From NCBI GenBank assembly GCA_023846275.1, contig CM043868.1, forward strand, positions 18,261,755 through 18,325,754: a stretch of 64,000 nucleotides of DNA. The letters run 5' to 3'. Positions 23,924 through 35,233 of this stretch are shown here, piece by piece. Under the pieces are notes generated by a model. That model was not told where the DNA came from and ran no database searches. It saw only the letters and a program-made list of their open reading frames with translations. Each line of letters starts with the position of its first letter. Within the stretch, counting starts at the first letter, position 1. The translations under genes were made by a program, and so were the position numbers. The stretch comes from Vanilla planifolia. Its lineage: Eukaryota; Streptophyta; Magnoliopsida; Asparagales; Orchidaceae.

Positions 23924-25784
23924 GATAACAATATTTTGCAAAGACAAAATTAGTGATCCCCCTAAAAATAATACAATAAAGTGCTTATGTTGAGCATCAT
24001 ATTCAAGAAAAAATACAATATTGCTAAGTTTTTTGTTATAACATATGAAATTGTAAGGATTAAACAAAATTTCAATAAGCTATATTAGATTAAGTTAAAA
24101 TTATATCAAATGATTAATAGAAAAAATAGTCATGAAAATCATCTTTATGATAGTATATCAAATGTCATGTTATTTCTATCAAATTATTTTATTACCTCCT
24201 TAGCTTTGTCAAGCTACTTCATAAATTATTAAAACCTAAAAGAAATTTATCAATGGATCTCTTTCCAAAAAAACTTATCATTATCCAATTTCATAAATCT
24301 TAACTTAATTGTCTCTTAAGTTTCTTTAATTTCTCATTGTTCTCTTGATCATTGGCTACCACAAAACTATGTAAGCTATCATCTCAACTGTCCTTATACG
24401 GTAGCTCCCTTCTAACTATCCAATAATCACTAAGACTTATAAATTTTGGACCTTTTCTCTCGCCACTGCAAGAGTTCTTAAATCTCTTGATCTTTTACTC
24501 TTTGTTATTTCACCATATTTGTTTACCCTTGACACTGATCCAACTAATTATTGTTTCTCTACATAACCATTAATTATCAAACAAACTCAACTAATTCCAA
24601 TAGCGATAACACTTTTTCTTAGGCCATCTCTTTACTCAACACCATCTTAAGCCACACTAATATACTACCAAGGGAGCAATCACCTTTGACACCTTTTTGA
24701 CCACCCCTAGCATCTCTCAATCCTCCTCCTTTGCCCCATCTTCAATATACATTATACATAAGATGTAGTTATACTTGCATTATGGTTTTGTGATTCATAA
24801 CATTCTACTCTCTTATTCATATGTGCAAAACCTGAATTTTGCTTATTTTCACTTCTTTCATGTGATTATTAGTGCTCAATTGGCATATTCTAAGCATCAT
24901 TTTAGACTTTAAATATTATGGTTGCTTATGCAATCTAAAAATGCTTAATAAACTCAAAATAATTTTTATGAGTCAGAACAATGCCAAATAATCATTGATA
25001 TACTTGCAAAATCTCCAAGTATATCTGAGCATTTGAGAATTATAATAAGTATAAACAACCACAACATGCTTATCTAAACCACAAATAAATCTTACTATAT
25101 CTAAATCCGAAAGCATCAATACAAAATGATGTACAAATTATAATTATAACATACTTTTAAACAATAGGCATGCAATGAGAATAGTCAGATCATTTGGATA
25201 ATTAAAAACACATTATGTGACTAGAATAAGATAAACAAAAAAAGACATCTTAAAATGGATCAAATTTTTTCTCATGCAATTAGCTCTCCCATCATAATAT
25301 CTCCCTTCTTATAGCACAACACTCTTCTCTTTCTTTTCGTTTTTTCATTCTTTCTTGAAATCATTGCCATTGATGGTTACTATCCTACTTACGAAAGCCA
25401 CATTGCCACAAAAATTTTCTTTTCAAATATCGCATCAATTATTCTTTGTATAATTCATCTTTGTGAAGTTAATCTTTTATCTTTACTCTTACTTTCTTTT
25501 TTTCTCATTTATCTCCTTATTCTCATCCACTTTTTTTTTCTTATCTTTTTCTTTTTTCAACTAAAATAATTGTTTTATTTGTTAATTTTATATTAATATT
25601 AAACTATTTTTAAATTGATAAAACACATTATTTAGTAGACACATTAATTTCTCAGATTAATAGTACATCAACAAATTATGAATGCTAGAAATATTAGATT
25701 AATATAGTAAATTTATTGAAAGTTATTTTTATGTGTTGAATAATTGATTTAAACATTTGTTTATGGTAGTATGAATTAGTCCAA
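23924..25784. other. Intergenic DNA, no gene seen
   Basis: AT-rich on both strands. A more C-rich patch at about 24340-24760 has no long open frame and no recognisable motif. I looked here for exons 1-3 belonging to the exon 4 scrap at 25.8 kb and found none. Confidence 0.35.
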
Positions 25785-26250
25785 AATTGGAGCAACACCT
25801 GGGTTCCCTAGTGGGAGCTGCCTATGGTAAGCGATAAATGTAATGAAAGTAGTACTTTGTAATTGATCTAATACTTTTATTTTATAGTCATACAACTTTT
25901 CCCCTTTTGGTCACAATTGAATTTTCATTTTTTGAAAAACATTATGGAAAAAAATCAACTTATTGATAAAATTAAATTTTTAGAATAGTTTTTGTGAAAA
26001 TAGGATTTGAAAGTCCATCAAAGTTGGCATATATAGTTGAAAAATAAATATTTTATGTAATTTCCATTAGAATGTGACAATGAACAAAACCAAAAGCATA
26101 ACGTTTGAGAAACAATAAATAAAAATCGTATTATATTGATTTTTAAGAAATAAAGAAACCCATTCAAAAAAGGGTGAATCGACTGTAGACTCACACGATA
26201 CTACATCCAGTGAAGAGAAATGGAGTTCTACAAGTAATAATATATAAATA
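25785..26250 (+). pseudogene. FT-like exon 4 end and 3' flank, copy C
   Basis: A short stretch at about 25785-25830 resembles the exon 4 segment coding GLPVGAAY of the intact gene, with an inserted base. The following 3' flank matches better: CTTTTATTTTATAGTCATAC against the same place after copy B, then GAATTTTCATTTT. The downstream block AGAGAAATGGAGTTCTACAAG near 26210-26235 matches the flank of copy A. Only the end of the gene is left. The exon part alone would be weak; the flank is what supports the call. Confidence 0.55.
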
Positions 26251-27717
26251 TTATATAAAATAATATTATTTAATAGATAAAAAATTATATATATATATAT
26301 ATAATAAAAAATATAAAAGAAAAAAAAGAGAAAAGAATAGAAAAATAGAAAAGAAAGAATTGAGCTTTGGGCTAAAAAAATTAAGGAGATTAACCATAAA
26401 TATCCTTTCAAATAAAACTACATTTATTGGATTTGTACATTTTTTATCTAGAACCCAAAAATATATAAAGGAATGAGCACTTCAAAAAATATGTCAAGAT
26501 GATAGTGACCAGATAGTAATTTTAAGCATATCATTACAACGATATCAACATGAAAAATCCATAGGCATGTAATCAGTATTTTGTAAAGGTTATTTGAATT
26601 TTTTACAAAATTTTAATGATAAAATTAAGAAAAAGATGATCACTTATATATTAAAGCTTATCTCTTTATTTAAGTAGGAATATAATCTCTCTCATGTTCT
26701 AAAATACATCTATGCAATTTTGGAGTCAAGTAAGAAAGTGAGAGAAGGTGTGAGAAAAAAGCTAAGGAATGAAATATCAAAGCAAATTCGATGAGATTCT
26801 TTGTGGAAATTCGTGAAAGCTTGAGGAAAATAAAGGGATGTGACTTCACCTTGCAAGAATCACATTGTAAGGTAAGATTTCACCCAAGTTCTTTCTCATA
26901 AATCATATATTTACTATTTTAGATGTTGAGAAAGCCAATCTTATGAACTTCTTATGGTACGATGGTTAGGTGGTTGTTGCAACTTTTTGGCAACTATGAT
27001 GGTATAAGATAATCGATTAAATCATCTAGTATAACATTCATATGGGTGAGATAGGAAAGTGCTCTCGACCTAGTTTAAATATGTGATTGGTTAAGCATCA
27101 TACTAATATGTTAATCTAGTCATACAAGTATAATAAATTCATGATATGTTTAACAGAGATTGTTTGTTCAATCTCTTATCTAATCCAATATCTAATATAG
27201 ACTATAAAATGATAAAAAAAAATATATCAACTAAATATTATAGGATTATGTTATGTTTAATAAAGATAATTTATTTGATCATTTGTCTAATCCAATATCT
27301 ATTATAAATCATATAAGTACAAAATAGAGACTAGGCAAGTATGATAAGTTATGTTTATCATAGATCATTTGTCTAAACCCTCATCTGATCAAGTATTTAT
27401 TATAGATCATTCAAGAAAAAATTAGAAATTAGACTAATACAATACTTTTATATATTTCTTATTAGGGATAACTTGACTAATCCTTTATTCGACAATGTAA
27501 GCCGTGAATGTACAATATGACATGAGGGATCATATTGTACGATATGAAATCAATAATAGAAAAATGAGCAGCTTATTAAGGGATGATTTAGAATAGCTTT
27601 TAAAAATACTTATAAAATGAAAATAAAAATTAAACTATACTTGACAAAAGAAGAGTAGCTGAGAGAAAAAAAAGGTCATGAAAGAAACTTTCTATAGTCA
27701 ACATGTACATAAGCTAA
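26251..27717. other. AT-rich intergenic DNA with a TA microsatellite
   Basis: A (TA)9 run lies at 26286-26303. An open frame on the minus strand over 26067-26411 is low-complexity (Phe/Leu/Ile/Tyr-rich) and is not supported as a gene. 26950-27600 contains the ATCATACTA/TACGATAT word group again. Confidence 0.4.
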
Positions 27718-28589
27718 ATAATTGTTACACCCCATTTTTTCCTAGGCTGATTTTTGGCATACATTTTTTTTTTTTTTTTACATATAGACAGCTCAGATCG
27801 TCCCATACCAACCTGAGTAGCCTACGAAAAACATAGGATATAACACATCATTACACACCTACTTTCCTTAACTATGTGGATCCCATCTCCCGGGTACACC
27901 GTCAAATCAGGTTCATGACTCCTGAATTAACAGATGGACTCGCGCAATGTTACTCCTACTAGACCCCATACTCCTAACCCATACCGGTAGAAGAACCGAT
28001 CTAATAGAAGTCTGAATCCCCACGGTTAAGTTCCATAGTCATGTAATGACCTCACCATCAAAAATAAGATACATAACATCCACAGATAAAATATGGCACT
28101 CCACACACTATACCACCAAGACAATAAAGTAAAACAGTGAATGGAAACTACATCACAAGAATAAGATCCAAGTCCAACAAATACAATATCATCCAACTAG
28201 ATACATAAGTCAGAATCACCCTCACATATTACATGACATAAGAATAACAGTCTCCCTGAATACATCCAATAGTATCAATCACACTAACCAAAATGTCTCA
28301 GAAAATCACAGATCAGATATCCTCCACTAGCCTGCTGACCACGATCCCACCTAATCTGGGTGGCGTCAAGACTGTCGAGCCGCTGGAAAAATATAGATGA
28401 TAAAGGAGTGAGCTACGCCCAGTAGGAAAGACAGCTAGTAAAAACTCACATGCAAGAGAAGGATAATAGCAAGAGTATAGGAATACAGCATAACAATGTA
28501 TGGTGGAAAGGCACTCTCAGTCCCAGACTCTGACCAACCACAGTCACCCCCAGTCACACCAGAGTAGCTCTCCTCTGTGCTCCCACGCA

Positions 28590-28692
28590 GCATGCCAGCG
28601 GGACACGCCCATCTCTGCGCATGCATGGCGCCTAGGCAAAGCATGCCAGCGGGACACGCCCATCTCTGCGCACGCATCACAACGCCTAGCAC
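28590..28692. repeat. 51-bp tandem duplication in the solo LTR
   Basis: The phrase GCATGCCAGCGGGACACGCC and what follows occurs at 28590 and again at 28641, nearly identical. A related degenerate duplication (CAGGCCTACAC) is seen at about 28800 and 28860. Confidence 0.8.
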
Positions 28693-29498
28693 CCGACACC
28701 GCAGCGTCTCTCGTCAATCAATCTTCTGGAGACTATAGACAAAACCAGTCACATAGATCTCTAGCCAACGTGAGACAACCCTGCCACCCTCAGGCACGCA
28801 GGCCTACACACTTGGCTAGCCACGGCGAGTCACCCCTGCCACTGCCACTCTCAGGCGCGCAGGCCTACACTCATGGACCAGAAGAGATCGACTCAGCCAC
28901 CGTCCCAAGAAGTCCTCTCCCAACAATTTCCATAGAAGCTCACGCCCCTACAGTCATTGCCAAGCTCTAACTCCAAGATTCGGCAACATGTGTCCAGATA
29001 CAACAAGGCGCATACCAGTCCACATGTATACTGTGGAAGCTAAGTCTGTACCGCACAGTTACCTACCACAACTACCCTAAAACATCATATAGGGCCTATA
29101 GTAGTCCGGTCCAATATGCCAATCCATGAAATATGCCAACACTGAGTAAACTGACTCAATCAATGTCATTGCCATCCAAGCAACACAAACTGTACCAAAA
29201 TTCTGACTATTCTGGTAGCACCCAAGTGTCACACTTCCTTCCAACTAATCCAGCTGCACTGAATTTATGGGTAATTTCCAACAGTCAATTTCAACTTGGC
29301 TACGTGATTTCCAAAAATCACCTCTTCCTCACTTCAGGAAATTTTAAATTCAAAAATCAATTTCCGCCCTTATCCATTTTCCGAAATTCGGAATAAATTT
29401 CCGAATAAATTTAAATTTCCACATATATCATTTTTCCGAAAATTAATAAAATTTAAATTTCCACATATATCCTTTTTCCGAAAATTCGGATTAATTTC

Positions 29499-29830
29499 CG
29501 AATTAAATTTCCTCCGCGCCGTTCGTCCGCGCCGAATCCCGCTGAACCGGTTTTCGCTGCCGGTTCGGAACCCTCGCGCTGAACCGCGACACCGCCGAAC
29601 CAAATTCCCGAATTAAATTTTCTTCCGCGCCGTTCGTCCGCGCCGAATCCCGCTGAACCGGTTTTCGCTGCCGGTTCGGAACCTTCACGCTGAACCGCAA
29701 CACCGCCGAACCAAATATCCGAATTAAATTTTTCCTCCGCGCCGTTCGTCCGCGCCGAATCTCTCTGAACCGGTTTTCGCTGCCGGTTCGGAACCCTCGC
29801 GCTGAACCGCGACACCGCCGAACCAATTTC
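29499..29830. repeat. Three 110-bp GC-rich tandem repeats in the solo LTR
   Basis: Units start at 29499, 29609 and 29720 and are over 90 percent alike. Each contains CCGCGCCGTTCGTCCGCGCC, a CCGGTTTTCGCTGCCGG palindrome-like block and CTGAACCGC. In one minus-strand frame they read as a repeated peptide, which is a by-product, not evidence of a gene. A smaller repeat of about 50 bp (TTTCCACATATATC) precedes them at 29412-29480. Confidence 0.92.
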
Positions 29831-30855
29831 TTAATAATCCGTTAATCGGATTAATTATAATTACTAATAAAATGGCGTAAATACCATTAATTACTTAATT
29901 AAATTTGTAATTAATCTAAACCCTTCTCCTTCCTCGGTCCGACGCCCGCAAACCCTAATCGACGCAATCGCCGACCAATTCCAATCCTTCCGTCGATTTC
30001 CGACGAACGCGAACAAGGAGAAACAAAATCCGATGTTTGTACTATCCTAATGTTTCAATCATTAACTAAATTTTTCATCCCTGCGAAATGGGAAATTTTC
30101 CAGAAAATCCAAAATTGTAAAAGACGCAAATTCGCATTCAACTAAGTCCGATTTTTCATCCACATGCTTGTGTTCATTAAGCAAAATATTCCATGCTTTT
30201 AATTTCTACTAAATAACTAATTTAATCTGAATTTCCTACCTTTACTCGTCGCCGGCGACGGTGAAGCTCGCACGCGATCAACCGCAGCTCCTCGCCGAAC
30301 GAAACCGGTACCAAAATGCTCGCCTCTGTCCCGCGAATCTCCGGTTACCAAAAGCCCCTTGGAAGGCTGCCGAAATTTACCGCCGTTCGCCGCGAACACC
30401 TCGTCTCTAGCCGCCGTTCGAAACCCTAACAGCCGAACAAATCAGGTTAAATACCCAGCTTAAACCGGTAATAACCCGTTAAGACCCATTAAGCACCGGT
30501 TGACCTTCTAAAAACGCCGCTTAACACTCGATCAGCCGGTTAATCTCCACCGCTGATCTCGCCCGTCCGATCCGCTTATCCGCGGCTTATCTAAACGCAC
30601 GCGCAAACGCACCTCGGCGAACCGCCCCGCCTTCGCTGAACCGCTCCGATCCGGTTCACGCGCGTAAAAAACCCAAATTCCGTTTTTTTTTTAAAAATCT
30701 CGGTGCTCCGAAAATTCCCCAGAAAATTTCAAAAATTCCAATAGCCTCTAATTGAGCTCCTGGCTCATCCTACTGTCGATCTGAAATCATCCAAGCCACA
30801 ATTGAATTATTGAAGATTAAACATATAATTTTTTTTTATCGGGTATAACAATAAT

Positions 30856-31170
30856 TATGATATAAATAGGTTGTTAAATATTCTTAAATATTATTATATA
30901 ATGTATAATGATATGAGCATTTGTATGGAATGCATTATTTACATATATTTTGATATCATTATAGTATTATGTTATTATCATTGTGTCTGTGAGTGTGTAT
31001 ATTAAATGTATGACTTATTTGTGTAAATATCATAAGATATAAGTAAGAACATAGACAAGAAAGTAAAAAAAGACTAATAATTTCTAGTAATTTGATAAAT
31101 CCCAAGAAATAAGAAAGTTAGGAAATTTCTTCTTCCTCTATGAACTTAACTTACAATGACATAATAGATA
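30856..31170. other. AT-rich spacer, nothing recognised
   Basis: Sequence between the solo LTR duplication and the 116-bp array. No open frame or repeat structure is visible. Confidence 0.35.
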
Positions 31171-31519
31171 AGATATACTTCATTTCTTGTGTTTTAAGTA
31201 CTCAGAGATGTGATTAGGACTTATTAGAGGCCTCATCCTTATATAAAATGATATTAGCAATAAGGCATGATGACTATGTTTGATGAGATATACTTCACAC
31301 TATGGTGTCATGGCTTTTAAAGATAAGAGTCATGACATATTAGAGGCTTGTACTCATCAGTATAGGATATTGGCAATATGTGACTATGACTACATAATTA
31401 TGAGATATACTTCACCCTTTAGTATATTAGGCCCTTAGAGATAAAGTCATAACATATTTAAGGTCTTGTTCTCATTAACACAATATATTAGTAATAGGAG
31501 GCGATAATTGTGTGATGAA
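31171..31519. repeat. Three tandem repeats of about 116 bp
   Basis: Units start with AGATATACTTCA at 31171, 31286 and 31403. Each continues with a GATAnnRGTCATGACATATTAGAGG-type core and ends near GCATGATGACTATG. The units are moderately diverged. Confidence 0.75.
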
Positions 31520-31579
31520 GAGATATGGTATCAGATCTCTTATGATAAAGATAAATATTATAGAAAAAAATCTAGGTCT

Positions 31580-31981
31580 AAAGAAAAAATGAATATTAAA
31601 AAAAGTATAGAAATACTAAATAAATTAAATATAAAAGATAAGTTAATATGACATATTACAAATACTATATGATATTAGTATCATATAATACTTTTTTACA
31701 TACATAAGTTAGATACATACAAACATAAAAGTAATTATCTTACCATATGATATTAGTATTATATAATGCTTTTTTGCGTACATAAGTTAGATACATACAA
31801 ACATAAAAGTAATTATCTAAAGAAAAAAATGAATACGAAAAAAAGTGTAAAAATACTAAATAAATTAAATATGAAAAGATAAGTTAATATGACATATTAT
31901 AAATACTATATGATGTTAGTATCATATAATGCTTTTTTACATACATAAGTTAGATACATATAAACATAAAAATAATTATCT
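31580..31981. repeat. Composite tandem repeat, long-short-long (161, 78, 163 bp)
   Basis: 31580-31740 and 31819-31981 are nearly identical full units. Between them 31741-31818 is a copy of the second half only, running from CATATGATATTAGTAT to GTAATTATCT. The arrangement implies two unequal exchanges with different breakpoints. Confidence 0.88.
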
Positions 31982-34963
31982 TATATTTTTATTTATATTA
32001 TTACCATGAATAGCTATATTTACATCTTAATTATATTTATCAACTAAATTATTATCTTTCATATTACTTTATTGCTCATATCTAGTAGTTTGTTCACTAA
32101 GCATATCATGCTCATTTTTTGTTTACATTACAAGACAAGATACTAACACTTACAAAATTAGAAGTTCTTAAATAATAATTCAAGACCTTCGAGTGAGAGT
32201 ATGATGTGTGTGTTAGTGTAAGAGATGTCAACTTTATGTATGTGAGGATAATATATATTTTACTTATATATATAATATTAGAGAGAAAAAGAGGCTATAC
32301 TTTTTTTAGCTTTTCACATTATGTGATGGCTAGATATTATGTAATATTATTTCTTTTTAGTTGCATTAAACTTAATGTTTTGAAATTACCATGATATTTT
32401 CATCATCCTTTCTTATTTTGTTTAGTTAATGTTCTTATTTTATATTTTTATCATTGATTAACCTAATAAATCATATTTTCAACATATTTTATTGAGTTTC
32501 ATTGGTTTATGTGGAGTAGGGCAAGATAAATAAATTGTCATATAGTTGTTTATAGTAGTACTTTATTACATTATACATGAATACTGAGAGGGGTTATTCT
32601 AGTTTTATCTTAATCCTTACACTTAAATATTTTGTTATTATAAAAAAAAGTGAGAATAAAACCCATGAGCCCTATGACATTAGCAACACATTCATGATAA
32701 CAACCTATTTATGTATATTTATTATGATTTAACTCATACACCTAACAAGTTGTAGGGTGAATCATATGATAAGAAGATAGAGTGGTCTTATAATCATGAT
32801 TAAAGCTTGAAACAATATTATGCATGATGGCATTCAATAGCTTATATGAAGGAAAATGGAAGTATGAGCTCTGAAAGTTAATTGATTATTCATTCTAGAT
32901 CATATGTAAGGACTGTTTCCTAATTTACCATCCTTGAAAGCTTGCACTTCACCTCACACACTTACATTATGTATAAGAGGTATTACTCAAATTGCATTAA
33001 GTTCACATTACTATAGAACGTTGAGAATAATTGAATACTAATCCATAATTTTTAAAGATATGATTAATTAATAAATCATTTATTTAAATTGAAGTTTAAA
33101 GTCCTAAAATAGCTAAATTATATATTAATTGTATAATACAAAACTTATTTTAAATGGTACAATTAAGTTTATGATAAATGGATGAATAAGAAAAAAGATT
33201 TTTTTGATTTGAGCCTCACCAGAGTTTTGTGGTAGTCAGACAATACAATATGCAGATCATACAATATCAATATCTCTTAGGGGTAGTATATAAGGAGTTC
33301 AACTATTCAAGATCTTAAGAGTTGGTGACATTTGTTTAAAACAAAAATCTCAAGAATTTGGTATGATATAATCATAATTTTATTTATTGAACAATACGAT
33401 TTCATATAGGAAAATATCAATAAGAGATTAATTACTAAAATAATAGAATACTATCAAACTATACAATATGGTATATTAGATAATATGATATATTCAATTC
33501 AATAAGACCATCCCTTAACAAGATCATAATATCTCAAAACTTTCATATGATACATTAATATCTTAATGTACCATTAAACATTTGTCTAGTATGGTTCATT
33601 AGTTAATATGATTCAAGTTTTGAATCATATGAATGAAATTAAAAATGGTTAATGCCTAGTCTAAACTTTCTATAAAATAAAAAAAAATAATAATCATATT
33701 AAGTGTAATTGGGCCTTCTAAAAAGGTTTACAAAGATCCTTAATTTAAATAGTGGTCAAAAGAACTAAAAAAGGAGAGAATGAATAAAAAGATATTGATT
33801 ATTGCTAGTTGAAAAAGGAATATATGACATCTATAATCAAGTTTTGTAAGAGGAGGAATTTTAGAGAAATTCTCTAAATCAATATCACTTAAGTCTAGAG
33901 AATTAAAAAAAAATCCAAAGCAAATCATTATGAATCCTTATGCACCATAAGCTCCCAAACTTTTGGTATCACTAGAATTGATAATTTATTAATGTTTTTG
34001 TACATGTATTGGAATATCTAGTTCATCTCTATTTCAGCTTTTATTATGCATTGATTTAGTGAAAAACAACAATTTTGAGTTGATTAGATTGTGATTGATC
34101 TATGACAAATTTTGATTTTTAATTGGCTTTCTCTACTTGGTTATGACCATAGAATCCTCTTGGTGTGCCTCCTTGGGACCCAACACTCATTCAACTTTGA
34201 AAACTAAGTTGGGGCCCCAAAATTTCTTTCTCTATTTTGATTATTAATCAACTCTTGAATATCCTCAAAATCATTGGTGTTTCCACTTAAAGGAGCACTA
34301 GTGGCAAATTTAGTTAGCAATTCTTTTGGTATTGAACTATAATTATAGAGTTTACTAATGTCATATAGGGATGGCTCTAACTATAAGTGCAAGGATTTTG
34401 CATGCATTGTTTTACAAATCTACAACATATGAGTTTATCACATTGTTAGGTCCACGAACACCAACACAGATTTATGTGGCATTTATTAACTTTAGCTTAG
34501 AATGGGGATTGTACTTAACACTTGCCTTTTGTGCAATCTTCATGTGGGATCGATTTTGTAATTAGATGTTGCTATTACACTCTACTAGGACACAATTAAT
34601 CTTCCATAATAATTCTTATGAACCACTCTTCTCATCGATATATGACTTTTAATTCAAGCTACTTTGATCGTGCACCACTCTAATACTTCTTATGTTGATA
34701 AAATAGGTAATGAAATGCAATATGCAACAAATTGAGATGCCAAGAGATGATCAATGAGGTGAAGATCACCTCATGCACCCAAAACCAGCTTATTAAGATG
34801 CAGGTAGACATAACTCACTTCTGATAAACATCAATCAAAGTTCAATCCTAGTCACAAATCACTAGAAGAACTTAGCAAGCATACTCCTCACCATGACCTT
34901 CATCATGCCCTGCTCCAACATCTAGAAATTGGAATTGTCATTGACTAAGACTGATGACAGCAT
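31982..34963. other. Intergenic DNA, no gene supported
   Basis: AT-rich. 33240-33620 shows the ATACAATAT/GATCATAC word group. The most complex sequence is 34130-34960, where a 64-codon plus-strand frame (34371-34565) and a minus-strand stretch (about 34210-34370) look less random than the surroundings but match no family I know. Confidence 0.35.
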
Positions 34964-35233
34964 TGTTTGCAAACTTTAAGTATTTAAATAATTTTAAATC
35001 TTAAGTTGATAGTTATCGTATGGATTAGGAACGAATATTTAGATTAGAAGAAATTATTTGAAAGATTATTGTAATTGCTGCTTAGTTATTAAGGTGAATC
35101 AAATAAATTCTATTACTTTGTCTTCCTGCACCTTAGGGTTTTCATCATTATTTTTCAATTTTTCTCAAATAATCTTGAATGAAAGTTTGTTGTTTACAAT
35201 TCAAGATCTCTTTTATTTAAGTTTATTTCGTCA
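34964..35233 (+). repeat. 5' LTR of copia element 3 (270 bp)
   Basis: Starts TGTTTGCAAAC and ends TTTCGTCA. It has a single U3 unit, with no GTTAGCATATTTT copies. It also lacks about 16 bases covering the TATA region that the 3' LTR keeps (TTATAACATG), reading GATTATTGTAATTG instead. Confidence 0.88.

Larger units (their letters stand above)
27723..30850 (-). mobile_element. Solo LTR of a large Ty3-gypsy (Tekay/Del-like) element, 3.1 kb
   Basis: The block starts TGTTACACCCC and ends GGGTATAACA, and is flanked by a perfect 5-bp direct repeat ATAAT (27718-27722 and 30851-30855). It has no gag or pol, so it is what remains after the two LTRs of an element recombined. LTRs of about 3 kb with TGTTAYACCC ends are known from the Tekay/Del chromovirus group. 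The class and the minus orientation are inferred from the ends and from a CTGGGCGTAGCTCACTCC block on the minus strand. Part of it (about 28500-30660) is GC-rich and full of CG, and several long open frames there are by-products of that composition. Confidence 0.85.

Noticed and set aside
26067..26411. 114-codon minus-strand frame
   Set aside because: Mostly Phe, Leu, Ile and Tyr from A/T runs and a TA microsatellite; overlaps FT copy C flank on the other strand.
28435..29826. Long open frames (up to 156 codons) on both strands in 28.4-29.8 kb
   Set aside because: They lie inside the solo LTR, follow its CG-rich composition and tandem units, overlap each other in several frames and show no domain.
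29499..29830. CRISPR-like array
   Set aside because: Units are contiguous 110-bp tandem repeats without unique spacers, in a plant nuclear context.
27723..30850. DNA transposon with terminal inverted repeats
   Set aside because: The ends TGTTACACCC and GGGTATAACA do look inverted. But the 5-bp duplication, TG...CA ends, length and lack of transposase fit a solo LTR better.
34371..34565. 64-codon plus-strand frame as a gene
   Set aside because: No motif, no splice partner found and no support from flanks; kept only as a remark in the intergenic entry.
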